Below, one piece after another: positions 25,519 through 34,753 of a stretch of DNA of 50,120 nucleotides. The position numbers and the translations under genes were made by a program. The stretch lies in NCBI RefSeq assembly GCF_013303125.1, contig NZ_JABTTE010000025.1:1-50120 (forward strand), given 5' to 3'. The DNA is from Calidifontibacillus erzurumensis (GTDB taxonomy: Bacteria > Bacillota > Bacilli > Bacillales > Bacillaceae_J). Within the stretch, counting starts at the first letter, position 1. Every line of letters begins with the position of its first letter. Below the pieces are notes generated by a model that worked only from the letters and a program-made list of their open reading frames with translations, was not told the DNA's origin and searched no databases.

Positions 25519-26400
25519 ATGAGATTTGATGAAGCCTATTCAGGGAACGTTTTTATAAAAAGCCACCCAAATTTTGAAGAAAGTGAAGCAGTTTTATACG
25601 GAATGCCGATGGATTGGACAGTAAGCTATCGCCCAGGCTCCCGTTTCGGTCCAGCCCGCATTCGGGAAGTTTCAATTGGTCTTGAAGAGTACAGTCCATA
25701 TTTAGACCGAGAACTTGAAGAAGTGAAGTACTTTGATGCGGGGGATATTCCTCTTCCTTTTGGTAACGCACAAAGAAGTTTGGATCTTATTGAAGAGTTT
25801 GTCGATAAAATTTTAGCAGCTGATAAATTTCCGCTTGGTATGGGTGGCGAGCATTTAGTAACATGGCCAGTCATTAAAGCGATGTACAAAAAATATCCGG
25901 ATTTAGCGATCATCCATATGGATGCCCATACAGATCTTCGTGAGCAATATGAAGGGGAACCTTTATCCCATTCAACTCCGATTCGTAAAGCTGCTGAATT
26001 AATTGGTCCACAAAATGTGTTCTCCTTCGGTATCCGTTCTGGCATGAAGGAAGAATTTGAGTGGGCAAAAGAAGTAGGCATGTATATTGCAAAATTTGAA
26101 GTGCTTGAGCCGCTGAAGGAAGTTTTGCCGAAGTTGGCTGGACGCCCAGTCTACGTCACGATCGATATTGATGTGCTTGATCCAGCTTTTGCACCTGGTA
26201 CGGGTACCGTTGATGCTGGCGGCATTACTTCGAAAGAACTATTAGCTTCTATTCATGAAATTGCGAAATCAGATGTGAAAGTTGTCGGTGCGGATTTAGT
26301 AGAGGTTGCACCAATTTATGACCCATCTGAACAAACTGCTAATACCGCAAGCAAATTGCTGCGTGAAATGATTTTAGGATGGGTACAAAAAAGAAAATAA
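25519..26400 (+). CDS. speB: agmatinase
   Basis: 293 residues with a GAGGAGG ribosome site. It is a ureohydrolase that converts agmatine to putrescine and urea. The di-manganese ligands are all visible: H112 in MGGEH, D135-H137-D139 in HMDAHTDLR, and D216-D218 in TIDIDVLDPAFAPGTGT. The N-terminal PMDWTVSYRPGSRFGPARIRE is typical. It acts just before SpeE in polyamine synthesis. A terminator with a long loop follows at 26542, then minisatellite locus 5. Confidence 0.96.
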   Translation: MRFDEAYSGNVFIKSHPNFEESEAVLYGMPMDWTVSYRPGSRFGPARIREVSIGLEEYSPYLDRELEEVKYFDAGDIPLPFGNAQRSLDLIEEFVDKILAADKFPLGMGGEHLVTWPVIKAMYKKYPDLAIIHMDAHTDLREQYEGEPLSHSTPIRKAAELIGPQNVFSFGIRSGMKEEFEWAKEVGMYIAKFEVLEPLKEVLPKLAGRPVYVTIDIDVLDPAFAPGTGTVDAGGITSKELLASIHEIAKSDVKVVGADLVEVAPIYDPSEQTANTASKLLREMILGWVQKRK

Positions 26401-26541
26401 GACATGATCGAAAATATAGGGCTGGGAATGTTCGAAAAGAGTAAACTTCCAAAATTTATATTGGTTTTAGAACCATTCAGAGCCCTAGGCTGCGCCGAAA
26501 AAAAGAACGGCGGTTAAAATGGAATAATGGAGATGTTTGGA

Positions 26542-26592
26542 AAAGGGACGTTTAGAGGTCAAAATACGACTTTCTGAACGGTCCCTTTTTTG
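26542..26592 (+). terminator. intrinsic terminator downstream of speB
   Basis: AAAGGGACGTT and AACGGTCCCTTT pair with one bulged base; the T run reaches 26591. Repeat locus 5 starts about 15 bases later. Confidence 0.75.
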
Positions 26593-26606
26593 TTTGTCTG
26601 GCTCAA

Positions 26607-26850
26607 GTGCCAGAGACGGAGCCGGAGACGGTACAGTAGAGGGGTCAGGCACCGCACGGGAGATGGAGCAGGAGATGGTGCAGTAGAGGGGTCAGGCACC
26701 GCGCAGGAGATGGAGCAGGAGATGGTGCAGTAGAGGGGTCAGGCACCGCACACCAGATGGTACCGCAGGCGGTACACCAGACGGTACCACAGAAGGGTCT
26801 GACCCCGCACCGGAGACGGTGCCACAGAGGAGCCTGACCCCTCTCTGGCA
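26607..26850 (-). repeat. 47-bp minisatellite, locus 5 (reverse orientation, diverged subfamily)
   Basis: Read on the minus strand, units start GGTGCCTGACCCCTCTAC rather than GGTGCCAGACCCCTCTGG. Plus-strand GGCACC ends at 26653, 26700 and 26747 show a 47-base period; the final units are more diverged. It lies between the speB terminator and the promoter at 26883. Confidence 0.9.
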
Positions 26851-26882
26851 CTGTAATTCCAATTTTTGGGACGTATTTATTA

Positions 26883-26916
26883 TTGACAAAACTGTATTAT
26901 GTTTTATAATACAGTT
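26883..26916 (+). promoter_or_regulatory. sigma-A promoter with overlapping inverted-repeat operator of the GntR/ABC operon
   Basis: TTGACA (26883-26888), a 16-base spacer and TATAAT (26905-26910) form a near-consensus promoter. A perfect 11-base inverted repeat, AACTGTATTAT (26890-26900) and ATAATACAGTT (26906-26916), spans the spacer and -10. A further half site ATAATACAG lies at 26924-26932. A YtrA-like repressor is encoded by the first gene of the operon, so self-repression is the natural reading (inferred). Confidence 0.82.
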
Positions 26917-27088
26917 AAAACAGATAATACAGACTAAGCTTGCAGATCTTTTACCAAAAGCATTGCCCACTGTTGAAAAACAAAATGAGCATTATCCATT
27001 CAAACCGACAAACGATTAGACCTAAAAACAACCTAATTTTTTCAACGCAAACAAACTTACTAAAAATGAAAGGGGGTTCTACTTAATC

Positions 27089-27475
27089 ATGTTTCAATTA
27101 GACATACGAAGCAGGGTGCCGATTTATGAGCAGCTCGTTGAAAAATTTAAAGAATTAATTATCAATGAAGTACTTAAAGCAGATGAACAATTACCTTCCG
27201 TTCGGCAGCTCGCGAAAGATTTGACGGTTAATCCGAATACGATTCAAAAGGCATATCGAGAATTAGAACACCAAGGTTATATCTATTCAGTACCGGGAAA
27301 GGGGAATTTTGTGACACCGCCATCGGCCATCAATAAGGAGGAAAAGGTAAAGAAAATGAAAGAAGAATTGCTCAAATTACTGGCAGAGGCTCTTTTTCTA
27401 GGTGTTGAGAAAGAAGAAATCATTTCATTGATTGAAGAGGCAGAACGAACAGTCAAAGGAGGGGAAAAATCATGA
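27089..27475 (+). CDS. GntR-family regulator, YtrA subfamily
   Basis: 128 residues after an AAAGGGGG ribosome site. An N-terminal winged helix (about 10-75) reads VPIYEQLVEKFKELIINEVL, LPSVRQLAKDLTVNPNTIQKAYRELEHQGYIYSVPGKGNFV, followed by a short helical tail for dimerisation. The lack of a large ligand domain places it in the YtrA group, which usually controls a linked ABC transporter. Here it heads such an operon and its stop overlaps the ATG of the ATPase gene (27472). The palindrome at 26890-26916 over the promoter is its likely operator. Confidence 0.92.
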   Translation: MFQLDIRSRVPIYEQLVEKFKELIINEVLKADEQLPSVRQLAKDLTVNPNTIQKAYRELEHQGYIYSVPGKGNFVTPPSAINKEEKVKKMKEELLKLLAEALFLGVEKEEIISLIEEAERTVKGGEKS

Positions 27476-28374
27476 TAAAAGTAAAAAATGTTCGGAAAGT
27501 ATTTGAAGACATGGAAGCCCTAAAAAATGTGAGCCTACATATCGAAAAGGGGTCTATCTATGGCCTTTTGGGTTCCAACGGGGCTGGGAAAACAACATTG
27601 TTAAAAATATTGGCTGGCATTTACAAAGAAGACAGTGGAGAAATCCTCATTGACAACCAACCGATCTTTGAAAATATTGCGCTTAAACAAAAAATGATTT
27701 TTTTGCCGGACACGTTATACTTTTATCCACAATACACGATTAGCCAAATGGCTGATTTTTATCGAAGCATGTTTCCTTCTTTTTCAGAGGAACGCTTTCA
27801 AAAATTGAGCGAAATTTTTACGATTGATCAAAATAAAAAAATACATCGCCTTTCGAAAGGGATGCAGCGCCAAGTAGCGTTTTGGTTAGCGTTGTCAACG
27901 ATGCCTGAAATTTTAATACTTGATGAACCGATTGATGGCTTAGATGCGGTGATGCGGCAAAATATTAAAAATTTGCTTTTCCAAGATGTAGCTGAGCGGG
28001 CGATGACGGTACTTATTTCTTCACATAACTTGCGTGAAGTGGAAGATATTTGCGACCACGTAGGAATTTTACATCAAGGAGAAATCATCATAGAAAAAGA
28101 TTTGGATGATTTAAAAGCGGATGTGCATAAAATCCAAGTTGCTTTTAAAGGTGGGGTGCTTCCAGACTCATTTTTACAGAATTTCCAAGTTCTTTATAAA
28201 GAAACTCGGGGCAGTGTCCTATTATGCATTGTAAGAGGCAAAAAAGAAGATATTACAGCGAAAGTGCAATCATTCCATCCAGTTATATTTGACTTGCTTC
28301 CGCTAACGCTTGAGGAGATTTTCGTTTATGAAATGGGGGATGTCGGTTATGAAATCGAAAATATCATCGTTTAA
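27472..28374 (+). CDS. ABC transporter ATP-binding protein (YtrB-like)
   Basis: 300 residues. The start ATG overlaps the TGA of the regulator gene, showing translational coupling. Walker A is GSNGAGKTT (about 34-42), the signature is LSKGMQRQ (127-134), Walker B is ILILDEP (147-153), and an H-loop is seen in SSHNLREVED. The usual Q-loop position reads FLPD with no glutamine, as in some YtrB/BcrA-like proteins. A C-terminal domain of about 80 residues follows. It forms an exporter with the permease at 28349. In B. subtilis the related ytr operon is induced by cell-wall-active antibiotics; such induction here is only inferred. Confidence 0.92.
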   Translation: MIKVKNVRKVFEDMEALKNVSLHIEKGSIYGLLGSNGAGKTTLLKILAGIYKEDSGEILIDNQPIFENIALKQKMIFLPDTLYFYPQYTISQMADFYRSMFPSFSEERFQKLSEIFTIDQNKKIHRLSKGMQRQVAFWLALSTMPEILILDEPIDGLDAVMRQNIKNLLFQDVAERAMTVLISSHNLREVEDICDHVGILHQGEIIIEKDLDDLKADVHKIQVAFKGGVLPDSFLQNFQVLYKETRGSVLLCIVRGKKEDITAKVQSFHPVIFDLLPLTLEEIFVYEMGDVGYEIENIIV

Positions 28375-30364
28375 ACGAGGGATGATCGTTCAAGATTTCC
28401 GGATGGCCGGCTGGATCGGCATCATTTATTTAATTGCACTTTTGTATACGATTCCGTTGCAAATCGTGATGATGCATCAAGCTGATCGATTAATTTATTT
28501 TATTCAAAATCATAATCTCTTTTCAGTTTTGGCCGGTCTTCAAATATTAATGATGTTTGGTGTCCCGGTTCTTTTAGCCGCTGTTCTTTTCCGTTATTTA
28601 CAAGTAAAAGCTCCGGCTGACTTTATTCATAGTTTGCCAATAAAAAGAGCGGAGATTTTTCATCATCATGCGCTAATTGGAATGTTTCTATTAGTTGTCC
28701 CGGTAGTCATCACCTCTATTGTGATTGCTATCGTACACGGATTACTGAACTTAGACGCTTATTTTTCGATCACAGATATTTTCGTCTGGACAGGTTTAAC
28801 TATTTTAATGAACGTATTCGTGTTTTCCCTGTCTTCATTCTTAGGAACGGTTACTGGTATATCAGCGTTGCAAGTTATTTTAACTTATATTTTTCTATTT
28901 TTCCCAGCTGGTATAACGGTTTTAACCCATTGGAATGTAAAATATTTTATTTATGGATTTCCGTATGATTATTATGTCATAAGAAATATTGATTATTTAA
29001 CGCCGGTTTTCCGTTTATTGGAAATTGGGACAAAAAATTTTAAGGGTATAGAAATTGCTACTTATATAGGTCTTACAATTGTTTTTTACTTACTGGCCAT
29101 TTTTGCTTATAAAAGAAGACCAATTGAGGCAGCAACTCAAGCAATTGCGTTCCGCTATTTAAAACCGGTTTTTAAATACGGTGTTACATTTTGCATGATG
29201 CTTTTAGGCGGCGTTTATTTCGGTGAAACGCAGGATCAAATGTTCGGTTGGATTTTATTTGGTTATATTTCCGGTTCTCTTTTTGGTTATGTCATCGCCG
29301 AAGTAATTCTTCAAAAAACTTGGCGAATTTTTAGAGAAATGAAAGGGTATGCCTTTTATAGTGTTGCAGTAGTGGCAGTAGCATTTCTATTAAGTCTAGA
29401 TATGACTGGTTTTGAGAAAAAACTACCTGATGCTAATGCAATTGAAAAGGTATATTTTTCCGATACTATGCATTGGTTTATTGAAAAAGATGAGGCATCT
29501 GAAGAAGAGAGAGAACCGCTGTATTACTACCATTCTGCATTTCCTCATGCGGTTTCTGTTTTGGAAAAAATTGATCCTTACTTTTTTGAAGATAAAGACG
29601 TCATTGATTCGGTTTTGAAACTTCATCGTCAATTAATAGAGGATAAAAATTTGGGGATGATGACTAGCCGCAATTATACAAATGTTGCCATTGCCTATGA
29701 ACTGAAAGATGGTTCAAAGCTTGTCCGTCAGTACCGTGTGCCAGAAAATGCTTATGGTGCTCTTTTAAAACCGATTTATGAATCGCTGGAATATAGGTAT
29801 TCCAATAATGATTTATTACGGTTAAAAGAAGAAATCACCGTTGATAAGATTATCATTACAGGATATAGTCCTTCGAAAAAATTTGAAACAGTTGATCCAG
29901 AACAAATAAAAGAAATACTCCATGCGTTGAAAACCGATATGTTAACAGAACCGTATGAACAAATGATTTCAAAGCGGGAATCATGGGCAGATATTGAACT
30001 ATTATTAGAAAATAACGAGCGTCTATATGTTTCTTGGAAAAAATCTTATACCCATTTTGATGAATGGATGAAGCAAAACGAACTGTTGGAAAAAGTAAGG
30101 GATGTACCAGCTGACATCGACTATGCTCTCGTGACGCGCAATGATGAACGAATCAAAGCAGCGATAAACAATAAGGATGAATTAATCGCAATTATAAAAG
30201 AATCACCAGAAACTGTAAAAATCGATGACCCAGCATTGCTGGAAGAATGTCTATATGAAGCATCGTGGGGTTACGATACGGACTATGTAGTCTTGTTTTA
30301 TTATAAAAATTCCAACACGCCGAAATTCAATAGTTTAGCGAACACACCATCATTTATAAAATAG
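28349..30364 (+). CDS. ABC transporter permease with C-terminal extracytoplasmic-type domain
   Basis: 671 residues from ATG 28349 (GGGGATG upstream), overlapping the ATPase gene by 26 bases. About ten membrane spans fill residues 15-350, with the substrate path likely among them. The remaining about 320 residues (from DMTGFEKKLPDANAI) form a soluble charged domain that begins right after the last span. The domain order is similar to large YtrC/YtrD-type permeases. The transported substrate is unknown. It is the last gene of the three-gene operon; no clear terminator precedes minisatellite locus 6. Confidence 0.85.
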   Translation: MKSKISSFKRGMIVQDFRMAGWIGIIYLIALLYTIPLQIVMMHQADRLIYFIQNHNLFSVLAGLQILMMFGVPVLLAAVLFRYLQVKAPADFIHSLPIKRAEIFHHHALIGMFLLVVPVVITSIVIAIVHGLLNLDAYFSITDIFVWTGLTILMNVFVFSLSSFLGTVTGISALQVILTYIFLFFPAGITVLTHWNVKYFIYGFPYDYYVIRNIDYLTPVFRLLEIGTKNFKGIEIATYIGLTIVFYLLAIFAYKRRPIEAATQAIAFRYLKPVFKYGVTFCMMLLGGVYFGETQDQMFGWILFGYISGSLFGYVIAEVILQKTWRIFREMKGYAFYSVAVVAVAFLLSLDMTGFEKKLPDANAIEKVYFSDTMHWFIEKDEASEEEREPLYYYHSAFPHAVSVLEKIDPYFFEDKDVIDSVLKLHRQLIEDKNLGMMTSRNYTNVAIAYELKDGSKLVRQYRVPENAYGALLKPIYESLEYRYSNNDLLRLKEEITVDKIIITGYSPSKKFETVDPEQIKEILHALKTDMLTEPYEQMISKRESWADIELLLENNERLYVSWKKSYTHFDEWMKQNELLEKVRDVPADIDYALVTRNDERIKAAINNKDELIAIIKESPETVKIDDPALLEECLYEASWGYDTDYVVLFYYKNSNTPKFNSLANTPSFIK

Positions 30365-30389
30365 TGCTTTGAGGTGAGTAATACAGAGG

Positions 30390-30640
30390 TGCCTGCAGAA
30401 GGTGCCAGAGATGGAACCGGAGACGGTACATCAGAGGGGTCAGGCCCCGCACTGGAGAAGGTGCCAGAGACGGAGCCGGAGGCGGTACATCAGAGGGGTC
30501 AGGCCCCGCACAGGAGAAGGTGCCAGAGACGGAGCCGGAGACGGTACATCAGAGGGGTCAGGCACCCACACCCAGACGGTGCCGCAGAAGGGTCTGACCC
30601 CGTACCGGAGATGGTACAGTAGAAGTGTCCGGCACCGGCC
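30390..30640 (-). repeat. minisatellite of the 47-bp family, locus 6 (reverse orientation, 59-bp period)
   Basis: GAGGGGTCAGG recurs at 30434, 30493 and 30552, a 59-base period, 12 bases longer than elsewhere. On the minus strand units begin GGTGCCTGACCCC or GGGGCCTGACCCC and contain CTCTGATGTACCG, so they belong to the same family as locus 5. It starts about 25 bases after the permease stop. An open frame across it is not considered coding. Confidence 0.9.
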
Positions 30641-30809
30641 TACAGATAGAAGTCTAGAGGTAGAGGTGCTGGCTTTCTACCACCAAATAATAATAGGGTG
30701 GTCTGGTCATCTTTCAAAATAATGAAAAAACTATTATATTTGAAGATTAATAGAAAATGTTAAAATAGTAGTAGAAGCATTGTTTTTAAATGATTGGGGG
30801 AGCAAACCT

Positions 30810-31235
30810 ATGGAAAAGACAATTTTAGTTCCTGTTGATGGTTCAGACCACTCAAGAAGAGCTTTACAATTTGCTGTTGATCTTGCTAAAGGGCTTCAAG
30901 CAAAAATTATTGTGCTAAATGTCCAGTTAAGCTTGAATACACGCAATGTAAGAAGATTTATCAGCCAAGAGCAAATCCGCGAATATCAAGAAGGTGAAGC
31001 TCAAGAAGCACTTAATAAAGTATTGGATATTCTAGAAGGACAAGATTTAGTTGTTGAAACAAAGGTAAGAATCGGTGTTCCAGACTTGGAAATTTGCAAA
31101 GAAGCAGAAGAAGAAAAAGTAACGATGATTATAATGGGAACAAGAGGATTAGGTGCTATTAAGAGAAATATCCTTGGAAGCGTGAGCTATAGAGTCCTTC
31201 ATGAAGCTCCATGTCCGGTGACTGTTGTTCCTTAA
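30810..31235 (+). CDS. universal stress protein (UspA family)
   Basis: 141 residues from ATG 30810 after GGGGGAG. It starts KTILVPVDGSDHSRRALQFA and carries the ATP-binding pattern GTRGLGAIKRNILGSVS (G-x2-G-x9-G-S) near the C-terminus, then APCPVTVV. Such proteins bind ATP and are linked to stress and energy status. The target process cannot be told here. It is transcribed alone, between repeat locus 6 and a bidirectional terminator at 31349. Confidence 0.93.
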   Translation: MEKTILVPVDGSDHSRRALQFAVDLAKGLQAKIIVLNVQLSLNTRNVRRFISQEQIREYQEGEAQEALNKVLDILEGQDLVVETKVRIGVPDLEICKEAEEEKVTMIIMGTRGLGAIKRNILGSVSYRVLHEAPCPVTVVP

Positions 31236-31348
31236 AAAATGCATAGGGAGAATTTGATATATTAGATTCGGATTCACCAATGATAGAACATCCTTTGTAA
31301 ATAAAATAAAAGATATTTATTAATAGGATTTTTCCAAAAAGTAAAAAA

Positions 31349-31396
31349 AAAACAGCGAAGTGAGAAAACGGTGAGTTTTCCAATTCGCTGTTTTAT
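31349..31396. terminator. terminator hairpin after the universal stress gene
   Basis: AACAGCGAA (31351-31359) pairs with TTCGCTGTT (31384-31392), with inner GAAAAC/GTTTTC pairing. T-rich flanks on the plus strand and A-rich flanks before it suggest that it can act on both strands. Confidence 0.75.
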
Positions 31397-31755
31397 CTTT
31401 TGTTCAAAAATATAGTGTGGCGGATCCCTCCAATTTTAGAGATTGTTTACTTGGGAGCTTAATTTCAAACATTTTTTAGTAAATGGTAAAAGACTCTCAT
31501 TCAAAGGGGTAGAGTAGTCCACAGTGAGTGCAGCACATTTTGCCCTAAGTGCCCAGGAGCTCCAAGATATATTTGTTAGGCACCCCAACAAAAGAAGAAT
31601 CCTAAAACCTACTTATGTCTTTCCCTTGCGAATAATGGTTACAATTAATTATAATAGTTAGGTTAAATAGAGTAATTTTTTCATGAAATAAAAGGAATAG
31701 AATACATAACTTTCTATTAAATTAGAAGCTGAATGAATTGAAGTGGGTGTTTCTT
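31397..31755. other. intergenic region upstream of ywiB
   Basis: About 360 bases with no supported gene or repeat. A TATAAT-like sequence (ATTATAATAGTT) near 31640 could be part of the ywiB-argS promoter. Confidence 0.4.
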
Positions 31756-32202
31756 GTGACTGAAACTGAACAACCGAAAACGCCGATTTTTGTAAAGCTT
31801 GTCACGGAAATTCGTGATAATGATGGTCGGAAAGATTTATTGACAACTGAAACGGAAGGGGCTCTCTATTCGAAAGATGGTGCAACCTATTTGGCTTATA
31901 AAGAAATGATGGAGGATGTAGGCCAAATTTCGAATGTTATTAAGATTAAAAATGAAGAAGTGACAATCATTCGAACAGGTGCAGTCTCCATGCGCCAAAC
32001 TTACAAAAAAGGAGAGATCACTTCAGGTTCGTACCATACTCCTTATGGAAGGTTCGAAATGGTTGCAAAGACAGAACATGTTGATTTTACAAATAAACCC
32101 CAATCCCGAAAAGCCCAGCTTCTTTTAACTTATCAGCTGAAAATGCAAGGTGAATGGATTGGCCGTCATCGGCTGACATTCATGATTGAAAAGGTACAGT
32201 AA
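31756..32202 (+). CDS. ywiB: DUF1934 beta-barrel protein YwiB
   Basis: 148 residues if the GTG at 31756 is the start (an in-frame TTG 31738 is possible; ribosome sites are weak for both). It belongs to the DUF1934 / YwiB calycin-like beta-barrel family: VKLVTEIRDNDG, YLAYKEMMEDVGQ, RTGAVSMRQTYKKG, YGRFEM. Small-molecule binding is suggested by the fold, but the function is unknown. It sits directly upstream of argS, the standard Bacillus pairing, with 137 bases between. Confidence 0.88.
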   Translation: MTETEQPKTPIFVKLVTEIRDNDGRKDLLTTETEGALYSKDGATYLAYKEMMEDVGQISNVIKIKNEEVTIIRTGAVSMRQTYKKGEITSGSYHTPYGRFEMVAKTEHVDFTNKPQSRKAQLLLTYQLKMQGEWIGRHRLTFMIEKVQ

Positions 32203-32339
32203 TTTTTTGGTAAACAAGATTTTTTTTGCAAAATGAAAAGCATTTTTTATAAAAAATATCTTGAGTAGACTTGCTCCGATGGAAAACGCTCTGCTTTTAT
32301 GAATGAATATTTATTACAAAAAAATAAGGAGGATAAAGG

Positions 32340-34010
32340 ATGAATATTGTTGAACAAGTGAAAGAGCGGATTAAAGAAGAAATAAAAGCGTCTGTAATTA
32401 AAGCACAGTTGGCAAATGAAGCTGAAATTCCTGAAGTTATTTTGGAAGTTCCAAAAGAAAAAGCACATGGTGACTACGCAACAAATATTGCAATGCAGCT
32501 TGCAAGAGTTGCGAAAAAAGCGCCTCGTGCCATTGCAGAAGAAATCGTTCAAAGTTTTGACAAAACAAAAGCTTCCATTGAAAAAATTGAAATTGCTGGT
32601 CCTGGTTTTATCAATTTTTACATGAATAATAGTTATTTGACAGACTTAATTCCAACAATTTTACAAGCAGGTGCGGATTACGGAAAAACTAATACTGGTA
32701 AAGGGCAAAAAATTCAGGTTGAATTCGTGTCTGCAAACCCAACGGGAGATCTTCATTTAGGACATGCCCGCGGTGCGGCTGTTGGTGACTCGCTCTGTAA
32801 TATTTTAGAAAAAGCAGGCTATGATGTTTATCGTGAATATTACATTAATGATGCAGGTAATCAAATACATAATTTAGCACTTTCTGTTGAAGCTCGTTAC
32901 AAGCAAGCATTGGGAATGGATGCGCCGATGCCTGAAGATGGCTATTATGGTGCAGACATTATTGAAATTGGTAAAAAATTGGCTGAAGAACAAGGGGACA
33001 GTCTTTTACAAAAAGATGAACAAGAACGCTATCAATATTTCCGTGAGTATGGTCTAAAATATGAGCTTGATAAGCTTCGTGAAGATTTAAAACAATTCCG
33101 TGTTGAATTTGACAACTGGTACTCTGAAACTTCATTGTATGAAAATGGAAAAATTGATGTGGCGTTAGAAGAGCTTCGCAAAAGAGGAGATCTTTATGAA
33201 CAAGATGGAGCAACTTGGTTCCGCTCAACAAAATATGGTGATGATAAAGACCGTGTTTTAGTAAAAAGTGATGGCAGCTATACTTATTTGACTCCGGACA
33301 TTGCTTACCACCAAGATAAACTACAACGCGGATTTGAAAAACTGATCAATATTTGGGGTGCTGACCATCATGGGTATATTCCAAGAATGAAGGCGGCCAT
33401 TCAGGCTCTTGGCTATGATGCAAATACATTGGAAGTAGAAATTATTCAAATGGTTAATCTTTTCCAAAACGGGGAAAAGGTGAAAATGAGCAAGCGTACC
33501 GGTAAAGCGGTCACATTGCGTGAATTGATGGAGGAAGTCGGAATTGACGCCATGAGATATTTCTTCACAATGCGCAGCGCCGACACCCATTTAGATTTTG
33601 ATATGGATTTAGCGGTATCAAAGTCAAATGAAAACCCTGTTTACTATGCACAATACGCTCATGCCCGCATTTGCAGCATGCTGCGCCAAGGGGAGGAGCA
33701 TAACCTATCATATGAGGGAGATATAGATCTTTCCTACATTCAATCTGAAAAAGAAATTGATCTTTTGAAAAAGCTCGGGGAGTTCCCAGAAGTGATTGCT
33801 GAAGCTGCGGAAAAAAGAATACCACACCGCATCACTAACTATATCAACGAATTGTCATCCGCGCTTCATAGTTTCTATAATGCTGAAAAGGTTATTAACG
33901 TTGATGAACCAGAAAAATCAAAAGCACGCCTAGCGTTAGTAAAAGCTGTGCAAATTACGTTGAAAAATGCTCTAGACCTTGTAGGTGTCGCTGCGCCTGA
34001 AAAAATGTAA
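32340..34010 (+). CDS. argS: arginyl-tRNA synthetase
   Basis: 556 residues after AAGGAGG. Class I synthetase: HLGH at 139-142 in [16 protein letters not shown] and KMSKR at 382-386. The N-terminal Add-1 domain (about 1-110) and the C-terminal anticodon-binding DALR domain (about 440-556: [15 protein letters not shown] and the ending [10 protein letters not shown]) are both present, so it is complete. It charges tRNA-Arg. No T-box leader is seen upstream. A terminator lies about 100 bases after the stop, then minisatellite locus 7. Confidence 0.97.
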   Translation: MNIVEQVKERIKEEIKASVIKAQLANEAEIPEVILEVPKEKAHGDYATNIAMQLARVAKKAPRAIAEEIVQSFDKTKASIEKIEIAGPGFINFYMNNSYLTDLIPTILQAGADYGKTNTGKGQKIQVEFVSANPTGDLHLGHARGAAVGDSLCNILEKAGYDVYREYYINDAGNQIHNLALSVEARYKQALGMDAPMPEDGYYGADIIEIGKKLAEEQGDSLLQKDEQERYQYFREYGLKYELDKLREDLKQFRVEFDNWYSETSLYENGKIDVALEELRKRGDLYEQDGATWFRSTKYGDDKDRVLVKSDGSYTYLTPDIAYHQDKLQRGFEKLINIWGADHHGYIPRMKAAIQALGYDANTLEVEIIQMVNLFQNGEKVKMSKRTGKAVTLRELMEEVGIDAMRYFFTMRSADTHLDFDMDLAVSKSNENPVYYAQYAHARICSMLRQGEEHNLSYEGDIDLSYIQSEKEIDLLKKLGEFPEVIAEAAEKRIPHRITNYINELSSALHSFYNAEKVINVDEPEKSKARLALVKAVQITLKNALDLVGVAAPEKM

Positions 34011-34111
34011 TTAAATTCGTACGTTTTTTAAGTTCCTAAAGGGGACGGAACGCACGAAAAGCGCAGATCATATTAAAATCATTAAATATGTAAATTGGAT
34101 AGATAAAATAC

Positions 34112-34146
34112 AAAAGCCCCGGTTGATACTTGCCGCGGGCTTTTTT
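34112..34146 (+). terminator. intrinsic terminator downstream of argS
   Basis: AAAAGCCCCGG (34112-34122) pairs with CCGCGGGCTTTT (from 34133) with one bulge; the T run reaches 34146. Repeat locus 7 starts 14 bases later. Confidence 0.8.
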
Positions 34147-34159
34147 GCGTCTGTGTTAC

Positions 34160-34300
34160 GGTGCCAGACCCCACTGGTGAACCGTCTGCGGCACCATCTG
34201 GGGTGCGGTGCCAGCCCCCTCTGATGTACCGTCTGTGGCACCATCTGGGGTGCGGTGTCAGACCCTTCTGGTGAACCGTCTGTGGCACCATCTGCGGCAC
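34160..34300 (+). repeat. 47-bp minisatellite, locus 7 (3 units)
   Basis: Units start at 34160, 34207 and 34254 (47-base period), beginning GGTGCCAGACCCCACTGG, GGTGCCAGCCCCCTCTGATG and GGTGTCAGACCCTTCTGG. Confidence 0.93.
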
Positions 34301-34508
34301 CGTGTCCGCCTTTGCTTTACCAAAATCATAAAAACAATGAATTTTAGAGTAAAATTTTCACTTCAAGGTTAGTCAATTCCAATCGATTGACTAAAAAAAT
34401 CTTATTCAGGGAACATATGAGTATTAAGGTTTTTGAGCGTCTTGTCTAGCTTGTTAGAAATGGATTTCATATAAATCGGGAACATAATAGTATGGAGGAG
34501 GGGTTGTT

Positions 34509-34667
34509 TTGAAAGAAGTTTTACTTTCACTTATATCTGGCGGGATTGTTGGCTTTTTGTTTGCTTGGCTGAAATTACCGATTCCGGCTCCACCTGCGTT
34601 AGCTGGTGTGACGGGAATTGTCGGTGTTTATCTTGGTTTTAAATTGTTTGAGTATTTTTTTAAATGA
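34509..34667 (+). CDS. XapX domain small membrane protein (52 aa)
   Basis: TTG start 34509 lies 5 bases after GGAGGAGGGG, one of the strongest ribosome sites in the window. The 52-residue product is two membrane helices around a proline-rich turn: VLLSLISGGIVGFLFAWLKL, PIPAPPALAGVTGIVGVYLG. This is the XapX (DUF1427) pattern. The name comes from a gene near xanthosine genes in other bacteria, but no function is known. It is transcribed alone before the DUF488 gene; both might share a promoter. Confidence 0.82.
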   Translation: MKEVLLSLISGGIVGFLFAWLKLPIPAPPALAGVTGIVGVYLGFKLFEYFFK

Positions 34668-34753
34668 GTTTTTTGATGTTTTCAGGGAATTTCAAGTGTT
34701 ATTTAATATTAAGTAGAAACTTTTAACATTAGTAAAAGAAATAAGGGGAAAAT

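Noticed and set aside
32203-32339. T-box or other riboswitch leader before argS
   Set aside because: The gap is only 137 bases, with no T-box motif or anti-terminator pair.
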